64,000 bases of DNA from Bacteroides eggerthii (GTDB lineage Bacteria > Bacteroidota > Bacteroidia > Bacteroidales > Bacteroidaceae): the NCBI RefSeq assembly GCF_025146565.1, contig NZ_CP102258.1, positions 744,001 to 808,000 on the forward strand. The letters run 5' to 3'. This document shows positions 9,799-18,116 of the stretch, piece by piece. Position 1 is the first letter of the stretch. Each line of letters opens with the position of its first letter. The position numbers and the translations under genes are program-made. The notes under the pieces were generated by a model that ran no database searches, was not told the origin of the DNA, and saw only the letters and a list, made by a program, of their open reading frames with translations.

Positions 9799-9839
9799 AA
9801 TTATACTTTTTAAAAGATTTGTTTTTTGTTTTACCGATG

Positions 9840-9872
9840 CAAAAATATAGCAATTTTTCCCGGTAGAACAAA
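9840..9872 (-). promoter_or_regulatory. ahpC promoter (Bacteroides -33/-7)
   Basis: On the reverse strand TTTG (9872-9869) is followed after 21 bp by TATTTTTG (9847-9840). This matches the TTTG-N19-21-TAnnTTTG layout of the Bacteroides housekeeping sigma factor. The ahpC start codon is 41 bp downstream of the -7 box. Confidence 0.8.
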
Positions 9873-9879
9873 AAAAACG

Positions 9880-9915
9880 ATTGAAAAGTTTTATGGGCCG
9901 ATAGACAGAATCTAT
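9880..9915. promoter_or_regulatory. OxyR-like operator upstream of ahpC
   Basis: The forward strand reads ATTG-N7-TTAT-N6-ATAG-N7-CTAT, that is 14 of 16 specified bases of four ATAG/CTAT half-sites. The E. coli OxyR consensus is ATAG-N7-CTAT-N7-ATAG-N7-CTAT, so only the central gap differs (6 instead of 7). The site ends 7 bp before the ahpC -33 element and overlaps the last codon of oxyR. Confidence 0.65.
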
Positions 9916-10838
9916 ACAAGAGCCTGGGTTGCTTTCAGGGAAAGCATTTCCTTAGGCACTGCGGCCGTAATTTCTTCGGTGATTGTTTTCAGGAGTGTAT
10001 TACGGATAAAGCTCCGGTTGGTCAGCAGGATGATTTGTCGGGTAGGACAGGGAATGGCAAAGGGACGCACCAGTTCTTTCTGCCTATCATCCAGTTGCAA
10101 CGTTGCCAACTCTGGAATGAAAGTGATTCCTTTACCGCCCTCCACCATGCGCATAAAGGTTTCCATGCTGCCCAAATGATAGGCCAACTGGCTGGCACGA
10201 GCTGCCTTTAGCTGGCAGAAGCGTTCCAACTGGTCGCGGAAACAATGGCCTTCATCCAGCATCCAAAGCTGTTCTCCTGTCAAATCGGCTGTGCGTATGA
10301 TTTCATTGGCAAACAGCCTGTTTTCTCTTGCGATATATGTGTAGAACTGTTCATAGAATAAAGGTATCTGCCGGAACTCTTCCATACCTGCCAGGCTGGC
10401 TACGATTCCGGCGTCTATCTCTTCCGTTTGCAGGGCTTTTTTGATGTCATTTGTCTTCATTTCGACCACCCTGATATCGAGCTGGGGATATTTCTTCATT
10501 AATTGAGGAAAGAAACGGGGCAATAGGTAAGGGGCTATCGTGGGAAGGATGCCCAGCTTGAATACTCCGCAAAGGGAATGTTTTTCTTCTTCTATAATGT
10601 TTTTTATACGGTTTGCCTGAACTAACACATTTTGAGCTTGTTCTATGATGTGGATACCGATAGGAGTAGGGCATACGGGCTGTTGGCTGCGGTCGAAAAT
10701 CTTGGTGTCCAGCTCTTCTTCCAATTTCTGAATCATGGCACTCAGGGTGGGTTGCGTGACATGGCAATATTCGGCGGCTTTGGCGAAATGGCGGAACTGA
10801 TTGACGGCAAGTATGTATTCCAGTTGTTGCAGAGTCAT
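9912..10838 (-). CDS. oxyR: Peroxide-sensing LysR-type regulator OxyR
   Basis: The 308-residue LysR-family protein starts with the N-terminal winged helix-turn-helix (about residues 1-60, MTLQQLEYILAVNQFRHFAK). The ligand domain carries Cys199 and Cys208 (EGHCFRDQLERFCQ), identical in number and spacing to the two redox cysteines of E. coli OxyR that form the activating disulfide. This makes a true OxyR far more likely than another LysR member. It sits between ahpC, its likely target, and the divergent dps. The operator at 10866-10901 overlaps its own -7 region (CAAAGATA at 10882-10889, reverse strand), so autorepression is likely. Confidence 0.95.
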   Translation of the reverse strand: MTLQQLEYILAVNQFRHFAKAAEYCHVTQPTLSAMIQKLEEELDTKIFDRSQQPVCPTPIGIHIIEQAQNVLVQANRIKNIIEEEKHSLCGVFKLGILPTIAPYLLPRFFPQLMKKYPQLDIRVVEMKTNDIKKALQTEEIDAGIVASLAGMEEFRQIPLFYEQFYTYIARENRLFANEIIRTADLTGEQLWMLDEGHCFRDQLERFCQLKAARASQLAYHLGSMETFMRMVEGGKGITFIPELATLQLDDRQKELVRPFAIPCPTRQIILLTNRSFIRNTLLKTITEEITAAVPKEMLSLKATQALV

Positions 10839-10865
10839 AGTAAACAGGGTTTTTGAATGTTATAT

Positions 10866-10901
10866 ATAGAATCGTTCTATGCAAAGATAGAAATTATCTG
10901 T
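10866..10901. promoter_or_regulatory. OxyR-like operator between oxyR and dps
   Basis: The forward strand reads ATAG-N7-CTAT-N6-ATAG-N7-CTGT, 15 of 16 specified bases of the four half-sites known for E. coli OxyR, again with a 6-bp central gap. It abuts the dps -33 element and covers the likely oxyR -7 element at 10882-10889. One site can therefore activate dps and repress oxyR. Confidence 0.75.
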
Positions 10902-10932
10902 TTGACAAGCATTTATTTACCGGTTATCTTTG
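10901..10932 (+). promoter_or_regulatory. dps promoter (Bacteroides -33/-7)
   Basis: TTTG at 10901-10904 is followed after exactly 20 bp by TATCTTTG at 10925-10932, a full match to the Bacteroides promoter consensus. The dps ATG lies 47 bp downstream of the -7 box. Confidence 0.85.
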
Positions 10933-10979
10933 CAACAGAAACAAAGAAAAATAGTACAAACTTTTAAAATAGAAAGATT

Positions 10980-11471
10980 ATGAAGACTTTAGATTATTTG
11001 CATTTGAATGAGAACAAAGTAAACAGCGTAGTATCTGCCTTGCACCAATTGTTGGCAGACTTCCAAGTACACTATACCAATCTCCGCGGCTTCCACTGGG
11101 ATATCAAAGGATATGGATTCTTCGTTTTGCATAGCAAATTCGAAGATATGTACAACGATGCTGCGGAGAAAGTGGATGAAATCGCAGAACGTATCCTGAT
11201 GTTAGGCGGTTCGCCCGAAAATAAATTCAGCAGCTACCTCAAGGTTGCGAAAGTGAAAGAAATCTCCGGTATCACTTGCGGGGGCGAGGCTGTTGACCAT
11301 ATCCTCGAAACCTACAGTTACCTCATCGGTGAGGAAAGAAAGGTGATTGAGCTGGCTAATGAAGCCGGTGATGATGCAACCGCCGATTTGATGACCGGCT
11401 ATCTGAAAGAACAGGAAAAAATGGTGTGGATGCTCGTGGCTTTCAGCACTAGGAGTTGTGAGAAGAAGTAA
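10980..11471 (+). CDS. dps: Dps-family ferritin-like DNA-protection protein
   Basis: The 163-residue four-helix protein has the inter-subunit Dps ferroxidase residues: His39, His51, Asp66 and Glu70. Their spacing is the same as His31/His43/Asp58/Glu62 of Listeria Dps. Dps dodecamers oxidise Fe(II) with H2O2 and store the iron, so they protect DNA from hydroxyl radicals. The gene is divergent from oxyR and has an OxyR-like operator directly upstream of a consensus promoter, so it should be part of the peroxide response. A 25-bp stem terminator follows at 11537. Confidence 0.94.
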   Translation: MKTLDYLHLNENKVNSVVSALHQLLADFQVHYTNLRGFHWDIKGYGFFVLHSKFEDMYNDAAEKVDEIAERILMLGGSPENKFSSYLKVAKVKEISGITCGGEAVDHILETYSYLIGEERKVIELANEAGDDATADLMTGYLKEQEKMVWMLVAFSTRSCEKK

Positions 11472-11536
11472 AAGACACTCATAGCTATGGCAGAAAGGTT
11501 TGTCGGGAGATCATGTTATCGTCTGACAGTCCGGTA

Positions 11537-11590
11537 AAACAATTAGGGTGATAAAATGGAGTTTTCTCCACTTTATCACCCTAATTGTTT
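11537..11590 (+). terminator. Long-stem hairpin after dps
   Basis: The left arm 11537-11561 and right arm 11566-11590 pair over 25 bp with one mismatch around a TTTT loop. The stem lies 65 bp after the dps stop. It lacks a long T-run, but stems of this size are a plausible Bacteroides terminator. Confidence 0.7.
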
Positions 11591-12078
11591 GTAAGTATTC
11601 AGCCCTCTTTTCGATTTGCAAAAATGAAAAGAGGAATAGCAATGAATCTGTCATAGAGATACTCCAAGCGATCCCTTAGGCTATAAGAAGGTACTCGCTA
11701 AATCTCCGATAAAAAAACTTTCAGCAGATAGCTCTTGCAAGTGAAACTTGTTTTTATAACTTTGCAATGATTTCAGACGCTTAATGAGTTAAGGTCTTGA
11801 AAGGTGTTTTTATTAGTAAAGAAAGAGCGTTAAGGATATTATCTTGTATTGAAACCTGAACAATTTCACTCATCGAAGATAGTAGACAAAAATGCTCATG
11901 TCAGAGTTATATAATTACCTCATTTTATGAGGTGATTTATATATCGTTTGGCGTGGGTTATTGTTTATTATTCGATGAAGGCAGTTCAGGGCCCCAATAC
12001 AGTAATATTCAATAGTTCCCACGCTACTTGTTTATAATCGCATCAGTAGGGGACGGGGTGCATTAACAATTTAATAGT
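11591..12078 (+). promoter_or_regulatory. Gene-free region with a possible promoter and structured leader
   Basis: No open frame is visible in this roughly 490-bp gap. CTTG (11734-11737), 19 bp, then TAACTTTG (11757-11764) is a near-consensus promoter. A transcript from it would have a leader of about 305 nt before the ATG at 12079. The leader holds a hairpin at 11908-11945 (ACCTCA/TGAGGT core). It also holds the complementary pairs TCATCGAA 11870-11877 with TTCGATGA 11971-11978, and GCGTGGG 11951-11957 with CCCACGC 12018-12024. The last two pairings cross each other, as in a pseudoknot or alternative folds. No known riboswitch class is recognised. Confidence 0.45.
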
Positions 12079-13242
12079 ATGAAAAAGCAGGTGTTGTTAA
12101 TGATTGTGATGCTTATGTCCTTGAATGTGGGGGCACAGGAAATGGAGGACTTTGAAAGAAGTTATGGCTATATGGTCACTAATGTTGTGAATGGGGAGAA
12201 AGAAAGGTGTTGGTATACTACAAAAGTAGAACCTTACTCTCAGATTGATTTGGCAGGGATTAGCGTCGGAACATTGGTAGTTCCTTCAGATACGGTTAAT
12301 AATCTATATTACGTCGGGGGTAATAAAAAACATGTGGCAATAGGTGATTTTATCAAACTTGAAAAGGGAAGATACCTAACGGAGTTAGAAACAATGGATT
12401 TAGGAAAATATGGAAGCATTTCCACATTAGAGTGGCCTCTTTCTTTTCACAATAATACACAGATTTATTCGGATCCTGATGTTTCGTTATATGATTATTC
12501 CACTTTTGATTTTGAATTTACAGAGAATAATGTGATTCAGCAGAAAGAGATTTCGGGAATTATAGAAAAGGAACTGAATAAGAAAAATCTAAAGCGGGAT
12601 AGAGAAACCCCCGATATCCTTATTTATATTAATTATTATTCGGATAAACGAGAAAACTATACTCCACCCACGCAAGAGATTGTAACTCGTTATAAGTATG
12701 GTTATGAAATAGGTTCCGGATGGGGAACTCGTCAATATGTAGAATCACAAACAAAAAGTGGCTATACTCAAGCCCAGTATTTATTGAAGTTTACCATAAC
12801 AATGCTTGACGCGGATAAGGTGAGGAACGGTAGTAAAGTTACTCCTATTATCTGGAATGCTGACTTTGAAGCTTCCGGCTTGTCATCTGTACCGGCACTT
12901 AAGCCATTTTGTGATGATGCAGTTAATTTTATGTTTTGCCAATTTCCAATTGTCCATTATACTGGTGATAAGCTTATATTTAAGAAAACATATTTATGCC
13001 CGATAGGTCTTCTTTTTGAGAAGAAGAAAACTAAGAGGATTTATCATGTTCTGAAAGACTCACCTGCAGAAAAGGTTGGAATAGGGATAGGAGATGAGTT
13101 TGTAAAGTATGTGGGAGATATAGTTTGGAATAGCGATACTGGTAATACCACTTTTGATATGCTAATAAAACGTAAGAACGGAAAAAAAGAAATTATTCAT
13201 TTTGAAGAGATCAAGTCTTATGAAGTTGTAGATTCTCAATAA
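12079..13242 (+). CDS. Secreted protein of unknown function with C-terminal PDZ-like domain
   Basis: The 387-residue protein opens with a signal peptide (MKKQVLLMIVMLMSLNVGAQ). A central part (about residues 135-290) is rich in beta and aromatic residues and looks like DUF4136-type lipoproteins: a family of secondary structure and spacing rather than firm motifs. The last 75 residues (YHVLKDSPAEKVGIGIGDEF onward) read as a degenerate PDZ domain, with the DSPAEKVGI step common in such domains. No catalytic motif is visible. The coding region is clearly more AT-rich than its neighbours and stands alone between two terminators, which suggests later acquisition. Function unknown; periplasmic or surface location is inferred. 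Confidence 0.7.
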   Translation: MKKQVLLMIVMLMSLNVGAQEMEDFERSYGYMVTNVVNGEKERCWYTTKVEPYSQIDLAGISVGTLVVPSDTVNNLYYVGGNKKHVAIGDFIKLEKGRYLTELETMDLGKYGSISTLEWPLSFHNNTQIYSDPDVSLYDYSTFDFEFTENNVIQQKEISGIIEKELNKKNLKRDRETPDILIYINYYSDKRENYTPPTQEIVTRYKYGYEIGSGWGTRQYVESQTKSGYTQAQYLLKFTITMLDADKVRNGSKVTPIIWNADFEASGLSSVPALKPFCDDAVNFMFCQFPIVHYTGDKLIFKKTYLCPIGLLFEKKKTKRIYHVLKDSPAEKVGIGIGDEFVKYVGDIVWNSDTGNTTFDMLIKRKNGKKEIIHFEEIKSYEVVDSQ

Positions 13243-13279
13243 AGTACCAAGAAGAAGTAAAAGTTGTGTTAAAAATGGC

Positions 13280-13314
13280 ACTCTCCATTCAATTTACACA
13301 ATTGAATGGAGAGT
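13280..13314. terminator. Bidirectional terminator between convergent genes
   Basis: ACTCTCCATTCAATT (13280-13294) pairs perfectly with its complement at 13300-13314 around a 5-nt loop. It sits between the converging stops at 13242 and 13355. Confidence 0.8.
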
Positions 13315-13354
13315 ACCACAAAAATGGGATAGGCAAATTGTCGTGTCCCTTTAT

Positions 13355-15289
13355 TTATTTCTTTTTAGGTGTCCGTCTTGCCCAGCCTTCTTCGCTGAAG
13401 TCGGGTTCTGAATCCTTAAACTCGTTGTTCCCCTGGAAGAATTGTTTCCAGTCGTCTTTTTTACCACGTGCTTTGGTGTAACCGCGCTCTTCACGACTGG
13501 GCTTGCTCTTTTTCTTGTCGGTGGCAGGGTATTCGGATTTATTGTTACGCTTGCCGGTGGATTCGCTGCGGCGATCGTCCTTGTTACTGCGCTTTTTGCC
13601 GTCAAATTCCTTTTTGCCATAGCTGCCGCCTTCACTTCTGCGTTTTCCTTTGGGCGTATCTTTTCCTTCTTCTCCTGCGATTTCTACGGAGACCTTACGG
13701 CCATTCCAATTGGCGCGGTTCAGGGCTTTTACGACGTTACCGACTTCCTTTTCCTCCACTTCAAAGAAAGAGAATTTCTGCATTAGGTCGATGCGTCCTA
13801 ACTCAATGCGTCCGCGGGTATTGCTGTTCAGGAGGCTGATCAACTCATTGGGGAAGAAATTGTCCATTTTACCGAGATTGATGAACAGACGCTTGAAGCC
13901 CGGAGCTGCCTGACGGGTGCTTCCACCCCGTTCACTGCCTTTGGTGTTGCGTTCGCTGCCGGTAGCTATCTCTATTTCTTCACGATTGCGGTAGTAATCC
14001 AAGAATCGATTGAATTCATGGGAAACCATACGTTTAATCAGATCCTCTTTGCTCAACCAGTCCAGTTTACGGTAAATGTCAGGCATGAAGTCACAGATTT
14101 CATCTTCATTTACTTTTACTTTCTCAAGCTCGTCAATTACTTTCAGCAGCTGTTTCTCACAAATTTGCTTCCCGGTGGGCATTTCTCCCTGAATGAATTT
14201 CTTGCCGATAATACGTTCAATTTCACGCATTTTTCCTTTTTCTCTCAGGTTGATGATGGCAATGGATGTACCTGTTTTTCCGGCACGTCCCGTACGTCCG
14301 CTGCGATGGGTATAGCTTTCCGTATCATCGGGCAAACCATAGTTGATGACATGGGTGAGGTCGTCGACGTCCAGTCCACGTGCGGCAACGTCAGTGGCTA
14401 CCAGTAGTTGCAAGTTGCGGATACGGAATTTCTGCATGACGGTGTCGCGTTGCGCCTGGCTCAGTTCGCCATGCAAAGAGTCGGCATTATATCCTTCCTG
14501 CATCAACTTGTCGGCAATTTCCTGTGTTTCCTTGCGGGTGCGGCAGAAAATGATGCCGTATATCTGCGGATAATAGTCAACAATGCGTTTCAGGGCAGCG
14601 TATTTGTCTTTGGCATGAACGGTGAAAACCACATGCTTCACGTTGCTTGTGCTTTCATTCTTACGCCCGATAGTGATTTCCTTTGCGTTGTGCAGGTATT
14701 TTTTGGAGATGCGCGCTATTTCGGGGCTCATGGTAGCGGAGAACAAAAGCGTGTTACGTTCTTGAGGAACGTCTGCAAGAATAGCGTTGATGCTGTCCGT
14801 AAATCCCATGTTCAGCATTTCATCCGCCTCGTCCATCACTACATTCTGGATGGTGGAGAGGGAAACGGTTTTGCGCTCCATGAGGTCGAGTAGGCGTCCT
14901 GGAGTGGCCACTATGATATGCACACCGCGTTTCAGGGCACGTATTTGGCTTTCAATGGACGAACCGCCATATACGGGCAATACCCGCAGGCCGTCAATGT
15001 ATTTGGAATAGTCATTCAAGTCACCTGCAATCTGCAAGCAGAGTTCGCGGGTAGGACAAAGAATAAGTGATTGGGGAATTCTGTTGTTAACGTTAATTTG
15101 CTGTATAAGCGGCAGACCAAACGCTGCGGTCTTTCCTGTTCCTGTTTGTGCCAGTGCTACTACATCATTATTTTCTCCCAAAAGGTAAGGGATTACTTCT
15201 TCTTGTACCGGCATGGGACACGCATATCCCATTTCTTCAATGGCGCGGCGTATCTCCGGCGACACACCGAGCTCTTCAAATGTCTTCAT
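13355..15289 (-). CDS. DEAD-box ATP-dependent RNA helicase (DeaD/CsdA-like)
   Basis: The 644-residue protein shows the DEAD-box motifs in order: Q-motif region at the N-terminus (TFEELGVSPEIRRAI), AQTGTGKT (47-54), PTRELCLQIAG, TPGRLLDL, DEAD (about 152-155), SAT and HRSGRTGRAGKTG. After the two RecA domains comes a DbpA-type RNA-binding domain (about residues 475-560, ending in VVKALNRANWNGRKVSVEIAGE). The tail of about 90 residues is very rich in Lys, Arg, Ser and Gly. Such helicases unwind rRNA and mRNA structures during ribosome assembly or cold adaptation. The gene is monocistronic, with a terminator at 13280. Confidence 0.93.
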   Translation of the reverse strand: MKTFEELGVSPEIRRAIEEMGYACPMPVQEEVIPYLLGENNDVVALAQTGTGKTAAFGLPLIQQINVNNRIPQSLILCPTRELCLQIAGDLNDYSKYIDGLRVLPVYGGSSIESQIRALKRGVHIIVATPGRLLDLMERKTVSLSTIQNVVMDEADEMLNMGFTDSINAILADVPQERNTLLFSATMSPEIARISKKYLHNAKEITIGRKNESTSNVKHVVFTVHAKDKYAALKRIVDYYPQIYGIIFCRTRKETQEIADKLMQEGYNADSLHGELSQAQRDTVMQKFRIRNLQLLVATDVAARGLDVDDLTHVINYGLPDDTESYTHRSGRTGRAGKTGTSIAIINLREKGKMREIERIIGKKFIQGEMPTGKQICEKQLLKVIDELEKVKVNEDEICDFMPDIYRKLDWLSKEDLIKRMVSHEFNRFLDYYRNREEIEIATGSERNTKGSERGGSTRQAAPGFKRLFINLGKMDNFFPNELISLLNSNTRGRIELGRIDLMQKFSFFEVEEKEVGNVVKALNRANWNGRKVSVEIAGEEGKDTPKGKRRSEGGSYGKKEFDGKKRSNKDDRRSESTGKRNNKSEYPATDKKKSKPSREERGYTKARGKKDDWKQFFQGNNEFKDSEPDFSEEGWARRTPKKK

Positions 15290-15405
15290 TAAATCTTTGT
15301 ATATCTTTATATTTCGGCCGCAAAGATAAGAGTTTTTTGGTGATTAGTGATTAGAAATTAGTGATTTGTTGACGTTTACATGTTATATTTCTGATAAATA
15401 ACTTA

Positions 15406-16470
15406 TTAATCACTGAGCAAGATACTCCGCAACCTTTTTATTTCGTCTTTGTTCAGCCCGATACCTTTCTGCAAATAAGAGTCAATGTCGCCGTATCTGC
15501 GTTCCGCTTCCTCTTTGGCGGCGTTTAGGAAATCCTCGCGTGCCGAGAATAGGGTGGTAATAGCTTCTTGTGAACGGGCAGGCAACTGATAGGCGTCTTT
15601 AGAGGCGCTTGGGATGTTGAAGTAATCATTGCTCAGCCGGTAATCTTCCATGATTATGTCTTCATTTATGCCCAATGCGGCGAGCACCAAAGCAGAAACG
15701 ATGCCTGTACGCCCTTTGCCGGAAGAGCAGTGGATCACTACCGGATAGCTGTTCTTATCCAACAGAATATCGAAGATCTGCCGGTATTCCGTTGTATATT
15801 TGTCTATTAAATCGCGGTTCATCTGCTCTACCATGCGATAGACGGTATCACTTTTTATTTTTTCTTCCCGTATGCCTTTCAGTATATTTTCCATATCTCC
15901 GGTGGCAAGGGGAATATGTACAACGTTGAATTCTTTTTGCAGCGGAGATTGCCTGCCTGTCTCCGAAGAAGCCCGCAGGTCGATGAGTGTCTTGATGCCG
16001 AGGTTTCTAAGTTCCCTGCGTGAGTAACATTCAAGGCTGTCTATTTCCGCCGAGCGGTAAATCATTCCCCAACGTACCTGTTTTTTAGTAGAGTAAGAGG
16101 GGTAGCCGCCCAAATCGCGGAAGTTTTGTATGCCGGGGATATTGACATTGCGCGTAGCGATTTTCACGCGATATTTGTCTCCGAATAGCAGGGTGTAATA
16201 ATAACGCTTGGCGGGATCGTTTGTGATGATAGTCATTTTCAGATCCGAGATATCGGCCATAGCAACGGGAACATCCTCCGGAATGGCATCAGGATCGGTT
16301 GAAGCATATACTTTTACGTTTCCCTTGATGAGGGGAGCCATTTCCCATTTGACGATACAGTTCCCTACGTTGTTTTCTTCGCATACAACAGATATGTGTG
16401 GAGCTGTGCCGCTACAGGAAGGAAATAGCACTACCAAAGCAAGCAGGTTCAACAGATTCTTATACATCAT
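15406..16470 (-). CDS. Secreted tyrosine-protein phosphatase (Y_phosphatase3-like lipoprotein)
   Basis: The 354-residue protein starts with a lipoprotein-type signal (NLLALVVLFPSCSG), so it is probably anchored in the membrane, facing the periplasm or outside. The first 110 residues form a beta-rich module. The rest is a protein-tyrosine phosphatase domain with NFRDLGGYPS, the YRSAEID strand and the P-loop HCSSGKGRTG (Cys near residue 247), a complete CX5R motif. The family removes phosphate from Tyr or from phosphoinositides and small molecules. The substrate of a secreted enzyme in a gut commensal is unknown. It has its own -7 box (CAAATATA at 16502-16509, reverse strand). Confidence 0.85.
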   Translation of the reverse strand: MMYKNLLNLLALVVLFPSCSGTAPHISVVCEENNVGNCIVKWEMAPLIKGNVKVYASTDPDAIPEDVPVAMADISDLKMTIITNDPAKRYYYTLLFGDKYRVKIATRNVNIPGIQNFRDLGGYPSYSTKKQVRWGMIYRSAEIDSLECYSRRELRNLGIKTLIDLRASSETGRQSPLQKEFNVVHIPLATGDMENILKGIREEKIKSDTVYRMVEQMNRDLIDKYTTEYRQIFDILLDKNSYPVVIHCSSGKGRTGIVSALVLAALGINEDIIMEDYRLSNDYFNIPSASKDAYQLPARSQEAITTLFSAREDFLNAAKEEAERRYGDIDSYLQKGIGLNKDEIKRLRSILLSD

Positions 16471-16599
16471 GGTTCGTAAACTCTCTAAATGTCGTTTACA
16501 GCAAATATATAGTTTTTCGTTTCAGATTATGCAGCAGATATGAAGGTTTTATAATTTTTAAATGATAATTTATTTTTAGGTGCGGATTGGAGAGGCGCA

Positions 16600-17523
16600 T
16601 TAATACCTGTATCTCTCTGCAAACTCATTTGATACCGAATTGCTGTAACTTTTGCAGACCTCTGCGGCAAATTCCATGCCGTAGCGTATAATCTCGTCCC
16701 ACTTGGCTTCACTGATTCCATTCAGGTCGTCATAACGAATGTCATGTTTCAGTAAACCGTAGATAATGCCTGCATTGAAGTTATCACCGGCTCCAATGGT
16801 GCTGACTGCCTCTAACGGCGGTATGTCATATTCTTTGGAGACGGAACCTGTGCGGAGTGTAATCTTTTCCGCCCCTGCCGTACACAAGAAGTTAGGACAA
16901 TAGAATTTTATCTTATCCCTGTATATTTTATCTGCGTCACGCAGGTTATACATGTGGAAGAAGTCTTCCTGCGAGCCGCGTACGATATCGGCATATTCCA
17001 GGTTCTCAATGATGGTTGGCGCCAGTTTTATGGCTTCTTCCTTGTGGGAAGAACGGAAATTGGGGTCGTAATAGATGATGGCTTTCTTTTCACGCGCCCG
17101 GTCAAGTAGTTCCAGCACTTTCTCGCGCAACACCGGATTTAATGCATAATAAGAACCGATGACGACTATGTCGTCTTCTTTCAGTTCGGGATAGATAATA
17201 TCCAAGCGTTGTTTGGGGTAGTCTTTGTAGAATATATATTCGGCATCGCTGTTATCATTCAGGAAAGCGAGTGATACAGGAGATTTCCCGTCGGGAAACA
17301 CGTTGACGTGTTCTGTCGAAATATGGTTGTCACGCATGAACCGTAGGATGGTGTCGCCTACATGGTCGTTGCCTGTTTCACTGATGAAACAGACAGGAAC
17401 GCCTGTACGGCTTAATGAGACGATTCCGTTGAATACAGAACCGCCCGGTACAGCGGCAGAAGGCTGTTCATTACGAAAGATGATATCCAATATCGTCTCT
17501 CCAATACCGATTACTTTACGCAT
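16600..17523 (-). CDS. PfkB-family carbohydrate kinase
   Basis: The 307-residue protein has the ribokinase/PfkB fold. The N-terminal signature region GGSVFNGIVSLSRTG follows GIGETILDII, and the C-terminal signature STIGAGDNFNAG carries the catalytic Asp. Such kinases phosphorylate a sugar or sugar phosphate with ATP. The substrate cannot be fixed from sequence. Its start codon overlaps the end of the KdsD-like isomerase gene by 13 bp, so the two are translated from one mRNA and probably act on related sugars, for example an aldose/ketose phosphate pair. Fructokinase is the usual automatic label but is not supported specifically here. Confidence 0.85.
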   Translation of the reverse strand: MRKVIGIGETILDIIFRNEQPSAAVPGGSVFNGIVSLSRTGVPVCFISETGNDHVGDTILRFMRDNHISTEHVNVFPDGKSPVSLAFLNDNSDAEYIFYKDYPKQRLDIIYPELKEDDIVVIGSYYALNPVLREKVLELLDRAREKKAIIYYDPNFRSSHKEEAIKLAPTIIENLEYADIVRGSQEDFFHMYNLRDADKIYRDKIKFYCPNFLCTAGAEKITLRTGSVSKEYDIPPLEAVSTIGAGDNFNAGIIYGLLKHDIRYDDLNGISEAKWDEIIRYGMEFAAEVCKSYSNSVSNEFAERYRY

Positions 17524-18116
17524 AATGATCTTGATTTTTCTCCCAGATAGCCGCCATGATGACGTTTGGAGTAGTCTTCAATCGTGAACCCGGTTCTCTG
17601 CATGGTCTGTACAACCAGAATATCACCGATTACGGTCATGACCGTTGTGGAGGTGGTGGGCGTCATGCCTAATATGCAGACCTCTTTGGGACTTCCTGTG
17701 CTGAGGCATACATCGGATTCCTGTGCCAGCGGACTGTCCGGATTGCCTGTGATGACGATGAATTTCAGATTGGGATTCAGGTTGTGTGCTAATTGGGTCA
17801 ACTCGACAATTTCACGCGTTTTGCCAGAATTGGAAATGAGCAGCAGCAGGTCGTTTTCCTGCAGGATGCCTAAATCCCCATGTTGTGCTTCACTGGGGTG
17901 AAGAAATACCGACGGAATCCCCGTTGAGCAAAAAGTGGTAGCAATATTCATAGCTATTTGCCCTGCTTTACCCATACCGGAAGTTACCAGTTTCCCTTTT
18001 TTGTGGTGCACCTGTTCTACGATAAGCTCTACCGCTTTTTCGTATGCGTCTGTTACGGGAATATTCAATACGGCTTGCGCCTCTTTCTGCAAAAGCTCTT
18101 GAATGGATGCTGTCAT
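17511..18116 (-). CDS. KdsD/GutQ-like sugar-phosphate isomerase (SIS domain only)
   Basis: The 201-residue protein is a single SIS domain with the hallmarks of arabinose-5-phosphate isomerases: SGMGKAGQIAMNIATTF, the HPSEAQHGDLGIL loop and the SNSGKTREI phosphate-binding loop. E. coli KdsD is about 328 residues because of two CBS domains; these are missing here, as in the shorter Bacteroidota forms. KdsD converts ribulose 5-phosphate to arabinose 5-phosphate for KDO synthesis. The overlap with a PfkB kinase gene leaves open a different sugar-phosphate substrate. The reverse-strand transcript starts in the divergent gap 18117-18228, shared with the M16 peptidase. Confidence 0.82.
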   Translation of the reverse strand: MTASIQELLQKEAQAVLNIPVTDAYEKAVELIVEQVHHKKGKLVTSGMGKAGQIAMNIATTFCSTGIPSVFLHPSEAQHGDLGILQENDLLLLISNSGKTREIVELTQLAHNLNPNLKFIVITGNPDSPLAQESDVCLSTGSPKEVCILGMTPTTSTTVMTVIGDILVVQTMQRTGFTIEDYSKRHHGGYLGEKSRSLCVK

